Notes: generated by a model not told the origin, from the sequence alone. DNA of 64,000 bases from Onchocerca volvulus (GCA_000499405.2 HG738136.1:1590646-1654645); one strand, 5' to 3'; shown: positions 51,801 to 63,236, counted from the stretch's first letter. Made by a program: numbers and translations.

Positions 51801-54642
51801 GACGAGTGAAAATGTTTGATAAAAAGATAAGAACTGATTAAATCTAATGATTCCTCAATTCTTGCACCAAAAAGGATTTAATATCAGTGAATATTTTTCA
51901 ATATATTTTCATATTTTAACGATAATTTGAATAATAATAATAAGAGATTATTGGAAATTTTATTGTAAGTTCCAAGTAATTAATTGATTATTAAATTGGT
52001 AATTAAATTAATTATTCAGAAAGACTAATCATAATCGTGAATAATAATTTTTTTACGATTTAACTCATTCAATTTTTTGGATAAATTAAATTTTAAACAA
52101 TCCAAGATGATCGTTGTTGATGAATTGAAATATACCGATAAGAATGATGGACAATAAGGTTTAATTGAATTTGTGTGAAAAAATCTAAACTGTTTTTAAT
52201 TGTTTATTTTTAAAAACTGATTTAAATTAAATTAAATGAATTGAGGTTCAGGTTCATTGAATTAAGTTGGATTAAATCAAGTTGACAGCATTAAATTTTT
52301 CGTTTAATAAAAATTTGATGAAAAATTCATTTAGATAAAACATAAACAGTTAAAATTATATTTAAAAAAATGCATTTTTACCTATCAAATTACATCTTTT
52401 TTTTTTTTGTTTACAAAATTACTTGCAAATTGCTATTTTGTATTATTGAATTCTAAGAAAAAACTATTACCTAAAATTTAATCTTTTGCCGTCATTTTTT
52501 CTTTTTTTTCGATTTATTTGTTTATAAGATTTTATTTCAATCTCGAAAAGAGGAAGTTTTACTCTCGTAAATTTCTCAATTTTTTCTTCTTTTTCGTATC
52601 ATCTTTGGAATTTTTTTAAAGATTAATGAATTTTTCACATTTTTCATATCACTTTCGAAATTTTCAAAAACTTTATATAAAAAAGTGATGAATTTTTCAG
52701 ACTATTTCTGGAAAAAGGTTGTAATCGAGAAAATCAATTTGTTAAAAGTATGAAAAAGAAGAAAGAAATCGATTGTAAAGAAAGTGAAAACTGTTTTAGA
52801 ATCTATTAATTGTCGATGTTAAATAGAAACAGAAAAATTGAAAAACTAATTTAGCAATAATTTGTGTGATCCAGAAATAGAAGCCAAGAAGCTAAATGAG
52901 CCAAGTAATTGGATTTTAAAAAATTAGTAGCCTTCGTTTTCTGAATAATAAATTCTTATTTTCTGTTAAATTAATCTTAAAGAAATATTGATATTATCGA
53001 ATCGGTTTTTAATTTTAATTATTTCCAAATTTATAAATTTCTGATTAATTAAAATATGTAAAAGGAACTTATTTGTAAAATTGCTTAAGCACGATTATAA
53101 TATAAGATATTTCAATTACTGAAATTTAATTTCCATATCAATTTGAAATACATGGAATAAGAATAGAGTAAGTAACTAATTGATAAATTTTGAATCGTAA
53201 TGCTAATCTTCTATATTTTAACAAGTTGATCCAAAATTCAAATGGAATTGATTCACTAAAATTCAATTGATCAAAAATTCAAATTCAAATTTGAATTAAA
53301 ATACTGGAAACCAGCTGTATTAACTTTTGTTATCCAAAAGATTTACAACTGGTCAGCAACAAATCCTTCATAAAATTCAAATATCTACGATTAATTAGAT
53401 AATGAATGAGAGTGCTGTAACGAATGAAATATTATTAGGAATAATTTTAGGAGCGTTAATTCAACTTCTTTGCTTTAAATTTATAATCGAGAAAATTAAA
53501 TTTTTCGCTCAATTGCGTAAATTATTTTCAGATTTATGAATTTCTGATCAATTTCAAATATGCAAAAGTGAGTGATTTATATGATACTTCTGCGACATGA
53601 TCGTTTATAGAAGGCATTTCAATTATTGAAATTTTCATCATACCAGTTTGAGATTTATGCAAGAGAATGTAACTAATTTGATAAATTTTCATCATTTTAT
53701 GCACAAACAATTTATAAATTTTTAATTGTTTTGAAATTTTTCAAATATTTCCGAATTTTCTCAAAATCTGATGTGAAAATAATTCTGTTTCCAGCCATTT
53801 TTTTTTGATGACTAAAGAGGAAAATTGAGAAAATTGAGCAATTACAAATATTACTTATATTATTGATGAAGAGTAAATAATGTATGTCATATTTACCAAT
53901 GACAAATTTACATGGGAAAAATGGAAGCATTGAAAACGGTATTCTTTAAAAAGGGCCAATTTCTCTTTTCGAAAATTTTTTTTTCATCAATTTTTTTTTA
54001 AATTTAAACTTCTCTTTTAATTACTTACTTAAGGAATAAGATAAATTTGTATAAAATTAATTAGTAACAATTATAAAAACTGATATGATCTTTTGCTAAT
54101 AAATTTAAACTTAGTTGTTTAATAACTGTTATCAATTGGTTGCTTCAGATAAGTTTAATACTTACTTAATTATACCTAAATCTAAAAAAGTAAATATTCT
54201 AATAATGAAACTTAAGATTAAATGCGAAATTATAAATGACATATCGTGATTCGATATAATCTAATTTATCATGTTCATGTATAAAATTAATAATTAACTA
54301 TCATAAAAGTTGTTTTTGTATAAAATTTAATTATCATAAAAGCTGATTTTTGTTATTTTTTTTCAGTCAATTATTTATATATAAAAGGAAAATTAAAGTT
54401 AATTTAAATTACATAAAAAATTTACCCGCTAAACTGCAACAAATATGTAGGCATTGTTTCAGGTCATTTGTTGTCCTACTTACAAGTACCATTGCATTTT
54501 CCAATGACCATTTCCATCGATAAACTGTCAAATTTCCGCAAAAAACATCGCTTCCAAACGAAAATCGTAAACAAAACAGTAAACAAAGTATTGATAGATA
54601 AAAATATCGCAAGAGAATACAATCTCTTTTTGATAATAACAT
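45551..54642 (-). CDS. Single-pass membrane protein with MANSC-like cysteine module, 3 exons
   Basis: Exons 54642-54426, 48850-48702 and 45799-45551 join in phase and give 204 residues; introns are about 5.6 and 2.9 kb. The N-terminus has a hydrophobic signal (YFYLSILCLLFCLRF, residues about 13-27). The ectodomain begins SDVFCGN and continues with KQCLHICCSLADCQGVTF, spanning intron 1, then ENCLLIKCHGECQF. The CxxxCC...CxxVTF...C spacing resembles the MANSC/MANEC module of LRP11-, MANSC1- and HAI-1-type proteins; this is family recognition by pattern only. Residues about 148-176 form a transmembrane helix, followed by a short basic tail (CWRRKKNQKRKARIST). It should sit at the cell surface; a ligand or protease partner cannot be named. 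TTGATTCAG 24 bases before the ATG (near 54666) is a likely trans-splice acceptor. The tail is duplicated behind the stop codon. Confidence 0.7.
45848..46012. repeat. (TTTA)n microsatellite, about 165 bp, interrupted
   Basis: About 40 units of TTTA with scattered TTTG, CTTA and TTCA variants, in intron 2 of the MANSC-like gene right behind exon 3. Confidence 0.95.
47640..48125. repeat. Degenerate tandem repeat in intron 2, three units of about 165 bp
   Basis: Three units share GGCCATTTAATCATTCGTTT-like starts (about 47666, 47829, 47998), followed by CTCGTTGCATGGCTAATTA, AGTTCAGTGATATGATAGAA and GATAATTATAATGATAAGAAC-type segments, each more or less changed. Confidence 0.65.
49229..49541. repeat. 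Two adjacent inverted repeats in intron 1 of the MANSC-like gene
   Basis: The first pairs 49229-49257 with 49287-49315 (core GATTTCAATCTTTCATCT and its complement). The second pairs 49401-49440 with 49506-49541 (core GTTCCATAA, ATTTCATTTGAATTTTT, TGACCCATT and complement). Related AGTTGGAAATATTAATTA pieces occur around them, so the area looks like nested insertions or decayed palindromic elements. Confidence 0.75.
49812..50056. repeat. Tandem direct duplication, period 127 bp
   Basis: TTTTCTAATTTTAATGAATT starts copy 1 at 49812 and recurs nearly unchanged at 49939. Both copies keep ACTTCGCTGAAGCTGAAATT and GATTGGAATATAATTAC. Copies are about 92% alike by eye. It lies in intron 1 of the MANSC-like gene. 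Confidence 0.85.
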
Positions 54643-55910
54643 AACAGCCAATTTTTTAGTAGCCTGAATCAAAATTGCCTCTCAATCGATTTTATTCAAA
54701 TCTGTTAATTAGTAGGTATTAGCAACACCTGGTCATATACCATCAAAACTGCTAAATCCACCTGGCTAAAATAGTAAAATTAATTAGATTTCACGATATT
54801 TTATTGATATATCAAAATGATATGCTCGACAAGAATTGAATTTAATTCGATAAATTTACATGCATTAATGCAATTATAAATTATCAGAAAAGAATTCCAA
54901 TCATTTATTTACCTAATGAAAATACAATTATTCTTGTTTTTTTCCATCGAAAAGTTGTTATTGTTTTTGTTATTTATTCGGGTTAAATATCTTTTAAGAA
55001 TTGAACTTAATTCGAATAATTTTTTTTCTTGAATTGTTTTTATTTACCTAAAAAAAAAAAAAAAAAAAAAAAATACATAATTCTTATTTTGCTTATCTAA
55101 CAAAAAGCTGTCATTATTATTCGAGCAAAATAAATGAATGGATTACATCATAAATTTGAGAAATTTTAAGGGAGGAGAATTGAGAGAGAAAATGATTCGG
55201 CCATTTTCGAAGAAATATTTGAAAGAAAAACGATAAATATTGTCAGGTAGATAGGACGAAGGATTGGATCTTTCCAATCATCATTCATCGATCATAAAAC
55301 CCTCCAACCTTCCTTTCCTACCAATTTTTGTTGTTTGTTAAACAGGATTAACCGGTAAAATAATTCGGTCTGTTCAAAATGATCTATCTCTTCTCCAAAC
55401 ACACATTTTGTTTACTTCACTAAGATGATGATGATGATGGTGATGGAGATGGATACTGTAGAATATTTTGATCATTTCTAAATGATGGTCAAGTAAGAAA
55501 TCAATAAGATATAAAACAAACATGTAGCAAAATTAATCCCATAAATATACATAAATGATTAAATGCCAAGAAATTAATTTCAACAATTTTAACAAATTTC
55601 ACTCGGTAAATAATACAAAATGTAATTATTCTTTCGAATTTTGAATTTTCTACTTTACTTTGACCTCAATTTTTGAGGTCAACTTAATCTTGAGTAAACT
55701 TTTTAGCTTTTCTTTTGCAAATGTGTACACAAATTATACATAATAACGATTTCTAGCGCTATTTTACGATTTTTGAATTTTAATTACAAAATTATTTTGA
55801 AAATATATTTTAAATGAAATTTAAAATGGTTAATTATAATACAAGTGAATTATGAATGAGCAAAATTGTAACACAATTATTAATTATAACATGATTGAAT
55901 TGTGAATAAT

Positions 55911-56298
55911 TATCTTTGATACAAAAAAAAAAATTTGCTCAAACTTGCATTTAAAAATGCATAACATTTAAAGATAGTACATATTGATTGATTAGTTAAT
56001 TGTTGAAAGTTAAAAATTGCAAAACTATTCGAAAATATTTTTTAGGATTATTTAAAATGATAAATGATAATATATATTTATATTAAATCATAGATTGATT
56101 ATCTCTGATATAAAAAATGTTGCTTAAGTTTGCATTTAAAGACATACATAACATTTAAAGATAGTATTTATTGATTGACTAGTTAACTATTATATTTGCA
56201 AGTACTAATCACTATTTCAATGCATATTTTCGTCAATTTCACGTTATTAAACATATAAAATTTGAAGAGCACTCATTGACTAATTAGTTAATTATCAA
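55911..56298. repeat. Degenerate tandem repeat, period about 187 bp
   Basis: TTATCTTTGATAC...GCATTTAAAAATGCATAACATTTAAAGATAGTACATATTGATTGATTAGTTAATTG (in parts) at about 55911-56005 recurs at about 56098-56190, with a third partial copy (CATTGACTAATTAGTTAATT) near 56273. Confidence 0.65.
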
Positions 56299-58736
56299 AT
56301 TTGTAAGTATTAGTTGTTAGATATGCAAGTACTATTTTAATAGCTATTTTCGATATTTTAATACCGAAAAAAAATCGATTAAAAGCTATTAATTTTTCTT
56401 TTTCCAAAAAGGTTTTTGAAAATCTCGACATATCAAAGATATGAAATATGTTTCAATTGCTAAAATTAATTTGAATAATTAGACAAATTTTAAGTTCTAA
56501 CAATTCATTAAAATATCTCACAGAAATTAATGCAGAGATATAACCTAATAGATCTATTTTAGGATTTTTGTCCTAGAATATAATTGTACTCATTGAATGA
56601 TCAAACATTTTTTTATAAATCATAAAATTTTTTCATATGCAATCAAAAATAAATAAATAAATCCATAAACTAATAAATCAGGTAGCTCAAATTATTTCCA
56701 TAATTTTTTACATTCCCACCAAAAATCGTATTAGCAATAAAAAAAAAAAAAAAAAAAATGAATTATGACAAATGAATAGAACGACATTAAGTGAAATAAT
56801 TTAAATAACTTTTTTTTTTTTGAAATCTAGAAAACCGCCTTTTTCCACTTTTCTAAATTGAAATATTAGATAAATTACTTTTTCGAAAAGGTAAGAGAGA
56901 AGTTCGAAAAATTTTTCATTCTTGAGTGAAAAAGAAACCGATTAACTTTTAATTACTTTCTTTTTATTTTTTTTTTTTAAACATGCGAAAGCTTTTGAAT
57001 TGAAATTATCAAATATAAAAGTGGGAAAACTTTCAATCTAAAATAGAAATAATTATAAGTTCTAGAATAATTACGAGTTTTATCAATGTAAAACAATCGA
57101 AAATGATGGAACAGAAACCATTTTTATATGATTTATTTTACGAAATTAATAATAGAAATTATCAATAACATCCGCCATCAAGCCATCATCGAATTCTATT
57201 TTTCATTTCTTGACAAATGGCATCATTTAAGTCTGTGATGTGTTATCATCATTTATATTCGTATATACGAATTGTTCGCACTAATTCAATGAAAATTGCA
57301 ATTCAATCAGTCAAAATTGTCATAAAATATGCAACAATAAGATAATTAAATAATAAATTATACTCAAAATACGCGATAACGAGAGAAAAGATTTGCGATT
57401 CTTCTTGTGCGATTTTCCCTGCTTTCAATTTCCTATATATATATATATATCAAATTTGAAGCACAATTCTAAATTTCAATATCAAATTTGAAGTATAATT
57501 TAGAAATTAATGCATCATTTGGCAATGTCGACTAATTACATAAAGTTTATGTGATTTATATAATTTTCCATTTTAAATAGTTGAATATTAATATTTAAAT
57601 ACTGTAAGGATATTTGAATAAATAATTATTAATAATAATTGCTTAACTCATAAAAAATTTTATGAGACAAATTTATGTACACAGACGCATTTTCAGTAAA
57701 ATAATGGATTTTATGAGAAATCAAACTTAATTTTTTTTTTTAAATCGCTTGAAAAAAGAATTCTCTACAGCTAATTTTCAAGTGATGATTTGAAATGAAA
57801 TTCAAAAAGTAGAAGGATGGCAGAATTATTTCTAAAATTTGAAGTATTTTGTTCAGTAATTAAATATATTATGAATAAATGAAGTAACTAATGAAAAACA
57901 GACTTCGACTTAAAATTGAGTCTATACTATAGGTTAGTTCTTTTTAAATTTTTACTTCTACTATAAATTACATCAAATTTTCCGTTTTTCAATTCAAATG
58001 ATAAGTTATTTCTTGATCTCTTAATTATCACCAATCCTTTTATAAGCAAGCATTTATCACTTAAAAATTTACAATGATCGTATCATCTAAAAACTAGCTG
58101 ATGAAATTGAAAAATTAGCAGAAATCAAAATGTTAAATAAAGGTCAAGTTCTTTGGAATATAAACATCGAAGTAATTGAGATTTCATAGAAAATGATGCT
58201 AATTTCTTTGGATAATTTTTAAAAAAATGAATACAGTGCAAAAGTAATGACCGATGAACTTAATAATAGATAATGAATTACATTTAATAGAATAATTAAA
58301 TTCATCTATGGATAAGTATAGTTTTTAAAGAAATTAATTTCTTATTTGATCGTGCAAAAAACTTTCCCTAACTATCAGTAATTTTTAGATAATTATGCAT
58401 TCATATGCAAAATGATGATTGATTGTGTAAATTGTTTCCTCTGTTATTAAGAGATTAAAGTGTCATTGAAAATTAAACGATTAAAAATCACTTGAAAATT
58501 GTCAATATACAAACAACAATTTGTAAAATAAATAAGTAAACAAAGAAGTAAACAAATATATCGAAACGAAAATTCATGCAAAAATAAATTTAGAAAAAAA
58601 TGAGAAAAATCCTTAAAAGATTTTTTTTTTTTCGGACATTTTAGCCAATTTAAAATAAGCCACCTTGAAAATTGCTTCGAGAATGATCGGAGATATTATT
58701 ATTGTCGCATATTTTGATCCTTCACAGGAAAAAAGA

Positions 58737-58760
58737 GAAAGAGAGAGAGAGAGAGAAAAA
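58737..58760. repeat. (GA)n microsatellite
   Basis: An AAGAGAGAGAGAGAGAGAAA-type run. The charged or Leu/Ser-rich open frames over it on either strand are shadows. Confidence 0.85.
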
Positions 58761-59071
58761 GGAAAGGAAGAAAAGAGAAAAAAAATTGGAAAAAAGGAAA
58801 TGATGACCGATTTCAAAAATTTAAATTACAAGACAATATTCGTTGTATTCAATTAATTTACTCTTCAATAATTTTGCTCTAAATGTGTATCGTCATAGCA
58901 ATTCACGATAAAAATACCGTAATTTTGATGGGTTGTTATGAAGTGAAGGAAAAAAAAGATGTTCATTTGAGCAAATTAGATTTAAATTTTTTACAAATTA
59001 AATTCAATTCTTTATTTTTTTTTTCTCATTCAAACAGGTAGGTAAGAAATAGCGGCCGATAGGAGAAGGAA

Positions 59072-61468
59072 ATAAATGGCAGAAGATTACGATGAGCTTT
59101 CTACTGTGGAAGATTAATTGGTTGCTTTTTTTTTTTTTCTTAAACTTTTTTTATGAGAAGATTGGAATCCCGCTGATAGGCCGTATTTCTTTCTTTTTTT
59201 TTTTTTTTGGTATTTTTAAAAATCAAAGGACTTTTTTGCTTTGACTTATTCAAATTCATTTCAACGTCTTTTCGTACTTAAATTAATTTCAACTCATGTA
59301 ACAAAAAGAAGGAAAATGGAAAACGACTTTTGAAACACAAAGAAGTGAGTTCTAAATATTTCAGAAATATAGGTCAAATAATTTTTAAATATTTCTAAAT
59401 GCTCTCATATGGCTTACTAAGGTGGAAAATCTTCATTTAATTTGCCCTTGAGGGAAAATTAAATTAAAGATTATTTAAAATTTATTTAAATGAAAGATTT
59501 AAATTCTCTAATTGTTGAAAAAATATGAAATTAATTTAAAAATTTGCGGAAAATATAACAAAAATGCAATGATTCAAGTTGTTCGGAGTTAATTAAATAA
59601 ATTGAAAGTTTGCACTAGAAAAAAAGTTGTTAAAAACCTATCAAATTCGAATTAAAATTGAAATATAAATTCATCGTAGGATATCGTCATCTTCAATACG
59701 AATCAAGTACAAAAAGGTGAAATTAAGCTTCAGACATAAATTATTATTATGACTCACCTAAGTAACTAATATATTCGAAAAATTGACAAATTGTCCAGAT
59801 TTTCAAATCAAATACTGATTTGAAATGTCTATTCTAAATTTTCAAAAAATCCAATAAAAGGTCATGATATTTTGATTTTAAAATTTCAGCGATATTCAAA
59901 AAAAGCATCAATTTCTCAAGATATTTTGTTCAGGTCCATAACCGGAAGTATGGAAAAATCTAACCGAATATTGAGAATTTCTCTAAAAAAAAAAAAAAAA
60001 AAATCGAAGTGCCTAAAGATTGGAGAAGTCGCCATCTCAAGGTTATTCAATCCTTTTTTTTCTGACTTCTTCCACCAAATTTATAATTTCCAAATTCAAG
60101 TGACTACATTGTATGAAAAAAAAGTTGTAGTTAGGATAATAAATGCGACAAAATATTTCCAACCTATTCGGAAATGTTTAATTGGCATCACTCAACATCA
60201 ATGGATTTACAAATGATGTGAGAAAGCAGGTGGAAAAGTTTTATTTTATCACTCAACATCAATGGATTTACAAATGATGTGAGAAAGCAGGTGGAAAAGT
60301 TTTATTTTACTTCCGGAAAGAAAATTTCATTTATTTCCTAGGTTTATAAAAAAAAATAAGCAAAAAATCGCACATAACTTTCGAATTTCAATTTATTGAA
60401 GTTAATTGTAAATATGGTATTAACATTAATTTTTTGCTGTAATTAAATTTAATTATCGCATATTTCCTATCTAAAACCATTTTTTTCATTCACATTTAAA
60501 TTGATTTAGAACATTTCGATTAATTTGATTTGATGTTTTTTAATTCGAAAATTAAACGGTTGTAGGGCAAAAAAAAAGAAAAAAATTGGAACTTTCATGA
60601 AATCGGAATTTTTTTTTATATATAATTTTTTTTTTTTCTATATATCACAATTTTTTTTTTTAATTTTCTTATATATCACAAAAGATGTTCATGAATTTTT
60701 CACAACTCAAAAAAAAAAAAAAAATTATCAAAATTCATTGAAATAAATTTTAGAAGAACTTCTGCAATTTAAAATATATATGCCAGGAACAAAATACATT
60801 CATCGTCATTAAAAACATACAAATTTGATAGAATTAATGAAAAAATGAATAAAAATGTAGGCTAATCTGATGATTGCTCTTGAAAGGAACGTTCGTAAAT
60901 TTTATGAAATATACGTCGGATGTCAAATATTTGACAAATATGAAGAAGGATTAAATTACACATCTACTTTGTTTCTTATAAAATTTATGGGATATTTATT
61001 ATTAATTGTACTATATTATAAAATTATCTCAAAAGATTTGGATTTCCTGCTATCAATTATGATATTTTGCTGTCAGATATTAATTAAATTTCAAGACATC
61101 GAAAATGCGATGTTTTAAAATTTAACAATATGACAACTACAACTGTCTAAACTTACTTTTTTTTTTTATTATTTATCATTTGATGATTTCAAAAGATAAT
61201 AATTAAGAAAACATGATACAGTGACATGATATTTTGTTAATATTACTATTAGTAATAATAAATTGAAAAAAAATTTTTGAATCAATTTGATGAAATTCGT
61301 GAAAATTTATTTCGAGCAAAATTTTGAAACATTTTAGATTATATTGATGATGATAATTTAAATTTTGAGATATTTAGAAGTAAATATTATGACCAAGAGT
61401 TAATGAACGAAGATATTTTTTTCGGATTACTTCATCCCAATGCTTCAAGTGAAACTAATGAAAATTAG
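59072..61468 (+). CDS. Tentative small acidic protein (model of separate exon candidates)
   Basis: This is a weak model. A CAAACAG acceptor near 59037 precedes ATGGCAGAAGATTACGATGA (59072), whose frame (MAEDYDELSTVED) stops after 13 codons unless a GT at 59102 is a donor. A second candidate exon near 60860-60895 reads ANLMIALERNV and has a GTAAAT donor in phase 1. A third, 61338-61468, follows ACATTTTAG, fits that phase, and reads YIDDDNLNFEIF, KYYDQELMNEDIFFGLLHPN, ending SSETNEN and stop. The last exon is the most protein-like part. Together they would give about 64 residues; intermediate exons may be missing. I recognise no family. The three pieces may not belong to one gene. Confidence 0.3.
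60187..60308. repeat. Perfect 61-bp tandem duplication
   Basis: ATCACTCAACATCAATGGAT through GGTGGAAAAGTTTTATTTT occurs twice without a mismatch, at 60187-60247 and 60248-60308. A related but diverged stretch (ATCAATGGATT...ATAATGTGAGAAAACGTGG) lies at 63715-63762 in the 5S/SL spacer. Confidence 0.95.
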
Positions 61469-61696
61469 TATGATAAATGAGTAATTAAATATAAATAGTC
61501 TAATGGGGGATGGAAATGAATTTTATAAGATTGCTTACCGATAAAATACTTTTTAAATGCCAAAAATATCATAAGGTATAGAGTAAATTGCTTTAAAAAC
61601 TTTCGATATCCATTTGAGGAATTTGATAAAAGAAAAAAAATGTTCGTAGCATTAATGACATATCATGGGATAGGATATGCTGATATTTGAGCAAAC

Positions 61697-62647
61697 CTTT
61701 TGAGCCTTGACATCCGTTCGGTTGCCATGGCACAGATATTGGCCTGTAATTATAGCGAGTGCAAAAATTATTTCTTCAGTTACAAATTCATAATCAAACG
61801 AATAAATACTTCAACTTACATTATTATTGAATCTTAGTTCCATTTTTTTTCTCTTTGTACACTAAATGATACATTTTGATCTTTTTAATTTTTGTTTTTT
61901 ATTTGAAAAAATTTTCAAAAGAAATTTTGCCAAATTTATTAAAATTTACAGAAATGAAATTGCATCACTAAATGATATAGTTCGAACTTTTTATTTTTAT
62001 TTTTTGTTCAAAAAATTTCTGGAAAACTTTTGTTAAATTTATTAAATTCTATCTAAATCTTCAACACTGAATGATACATTTCAATCTTTTTGACTTTTAC
62101 TTTTTATTTAAAGAAATTTTTGAAAAAACTTTTGTTAAATTTATTAAATTTTATCTGAAGCTTGACAGTTTAATAGGAAATGGTTAATATTTTTTGGCAA
62201 TAAAAAAGAAATAGCATTAATATATGAAATGTTATATGAATTAATTGGAAATTAATTTTTATATATTATATAAAAGATAACATATAAAAATTGATTCCTC
62301 TCCTCATTTTTTTTTTTAGTTTTCTTACTTGGTCTTACACAAACTAAACAACTAATCTATTTTGCATCTAATAGTTTTAAAAGAAGGAGATTTCCTCTGT
62401 TATCCAATTTTTTCCCTGTAATTTTCAACGCTTGGATAGTTTTGCGAATTTTATAACCTTTTTTGAACCTTTTAATAAAAAGTCCGAAGGTCATAATTTG
62501 AATGAAAGTACAAAAACATAATAATTTTAACCTTTCCTAAGACTATAATTTCTTCGTCCAACTCAAAAAGTTCCATTTGATATTCAGTGTTATCGACAGC
62601 GCCAGCTTCAATGTTTTTGAAATTGGTATCTATTTTAATATTTCGGC
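61697..62647 (-). CDS. Unrecognised gene fragment, three phase-compatible exons
   Basis: Minus-strand exons 62647-62532, 61861-61820 and 61743-61697 have acceptor and donor sites (TATTTGAG / AAG|GTTAAA; CATTTAG / AAT|GTAAGT; ATTACAG / AAAG|GTTTGC) and join in phase 0. The first reads KNIEAGAVDNTEYQMELFEL and DEEIIVLGK, which looks like real protein in this AT-rich setting; the second is basic (CTKRKKMELRF); the third reads ANICAMATERMSRLK. Neither end of the gene is found: the upstream side runs into the 5S/SL1 array within 120 bases. It may begin at an internal ATG after trans-splicing, or be a broken gene. No family is recognised. Confidence 0.35.
61860..62170. repeat. Degenerate tandem repeat, three units of about 100-107 bp
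   Basis: Units start CACTAAATGATACATTTTGA (61860), CACTAAATGATATAGTTCGA (61967) and CACTGAATGATACATTTCAA (62065). Each continues with CTTTTT...TTTTTATTT, an AAAATTTTT block and CTTTTGTTAAATTTATTAAA. Read on the minus strand each unit start gives an ATCATTTAG/ATCATTCAG acceptor-like motif. Confidence 0.75.
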
Positions 62648-62761
62648 CTCAAATAGAAAAACAGTATTTCCTTCAACTAGTGATTTATTCAGAAAGTTTT
62701 CAGTTTTTGTGACCATTCCTAACCTAGTCGAAATTGTCAAGCTTAATTGATTAATCATAGT

Positions 62762-62783
62762 TCTCCTTTGGGAGAATCTAAGT
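62762..62783 (-). pseudogene. Decayed SL1 RNA gene remnant in the 5S spacer
   Basis: Aligned by the conserved block on its right (ATAACTGCTTCATTTTCATA, like TAACTACTTCATTCTCATAT near the intact gene), this position corresponds to the SL1 22-mer but keeps only scattered identities around TTGGG. No donor or Sm site is recognisable. Confidence 0.45.
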
Positions 62784-62873
62784 GTTATCTATAACTGCTT
62801 CATTTTCATATGGTTGTCGTGCAACTAAGAAAACTTAATTACTATTGCGAAAGTTTTTGAGAAAGGGAGGCAT

Positions 62874-62991
62874 GTCTACAACACCTGAGATTCCCAGGCC
62901 GTCTCCGATCCAAGTACTAACCAGGCCCAACGTTGCTTAACTTGACAGATCGGACGAGATGTCGTGCTTTCAACGTGGTATGGTCGTAGAC
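62874..62991 (-). rRNA. 5S ribosomal RNA gene, unit 1
   Basis: 118 nt on the minus strand. It begins GTCTACGACCATACCACGTT and ends with GTTGTAGAC, so the ends pair. It keeps the eukaryotic 5S internal-promoter region (AAGTTAAGCAACGTTGGGCC, TTAGTACTTGGATCGGAGAC, CGGCCTGGGAAT). It differs from unit 2 by a single base (GAGATT for GGGATT on the plus strand). It should be transcribed by RNA polymerase III and is probably functional. Confidence 0.97.
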
Positions 62992-63092
62992 ATAGTCAGA
63001 AGGGAAAATATACACCAAATTTCATTTAAAACACAAAATCTTCAAATTTCAACACCTACAGCTCCTTCTTTGTATCACTTATATTTCATTTT

Positions 63093-63197
63093 TTGTTGTC
63101 CCGCTCATGCAGGACGTTCCAAAATTTCGCTTCAAGCCACAGCAGTCGAAACTCTGGGCAGAAACATTCAATTACCTCAAACTTGGGTAATTAAACC
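63093..63197 (-). ncRNA. SL1: SL1 spliced-leader RNA gene (intact)
   Basis: This minus-strand gene makes the capped RNA that donates the 22-nt leader to nematode mRNAs in trans. The leader at 63197-63176 is the canonical GGTTTAATTACCCAAGTTTG followed by AG, with a GT donor directly after it (AG|GTAATT). AATTACC in the leader can pair with GGTAATT across the donor, forming stem I. The Sm-binding site AATTTTGG lies at 63126-63119, followed by a 3' stem-loop (GTCCTGC, loop ATGA, GCGGGAC; 63115-63098). All parts have the spacing of a functional SL RNA of about 105 nt. It lies between two 5S genes in the same orientation, the linkage known from nematode 5S/SL clusters. Confidence 0.96.
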
Positions 63198-63211
63198 AAT
63201 GTTTGTAACTA

Positions 63212-63236
63212 CTTCATTCTCATATGACTGTTGTAC
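63212..63236 (-). promoter_or_regulatory. Conserved block upstream of SL1, candidate proximal sequence element
   Basis: The segment ACTTCATTCTCATATGACTG and the next few bases is kept, with changes, at the same distance from the SL position in all three spacers (62796-62820, 63212-63236, 63890-63914), while the rest of the spacer diverges. Its place (about 15-39 bases upstream of the leader start) suggests an SNAPc-type proximal element; this is inference. Confidence 0.45.

Larger units (their letters stand above)
54643..59036. other. Intergenic region upstream of the MANSC-like gene
   Basis: About 4.4 kb of very AT-rich DNA. It includes the promoter side of the MANSC-like gene, A tracts, an (ATG)n patch near 55422-55442, a degenerate tandem repeat (55911-56298) and a short GA-dinucleotide run. 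I see no exon. Confidence 0.5.

Noticed and set aside
58613..58856. Ser/Leu-rich and Glu/Arg-rich frames on opposite strands
   Set aside because: They are translations of a GA microsatellite.
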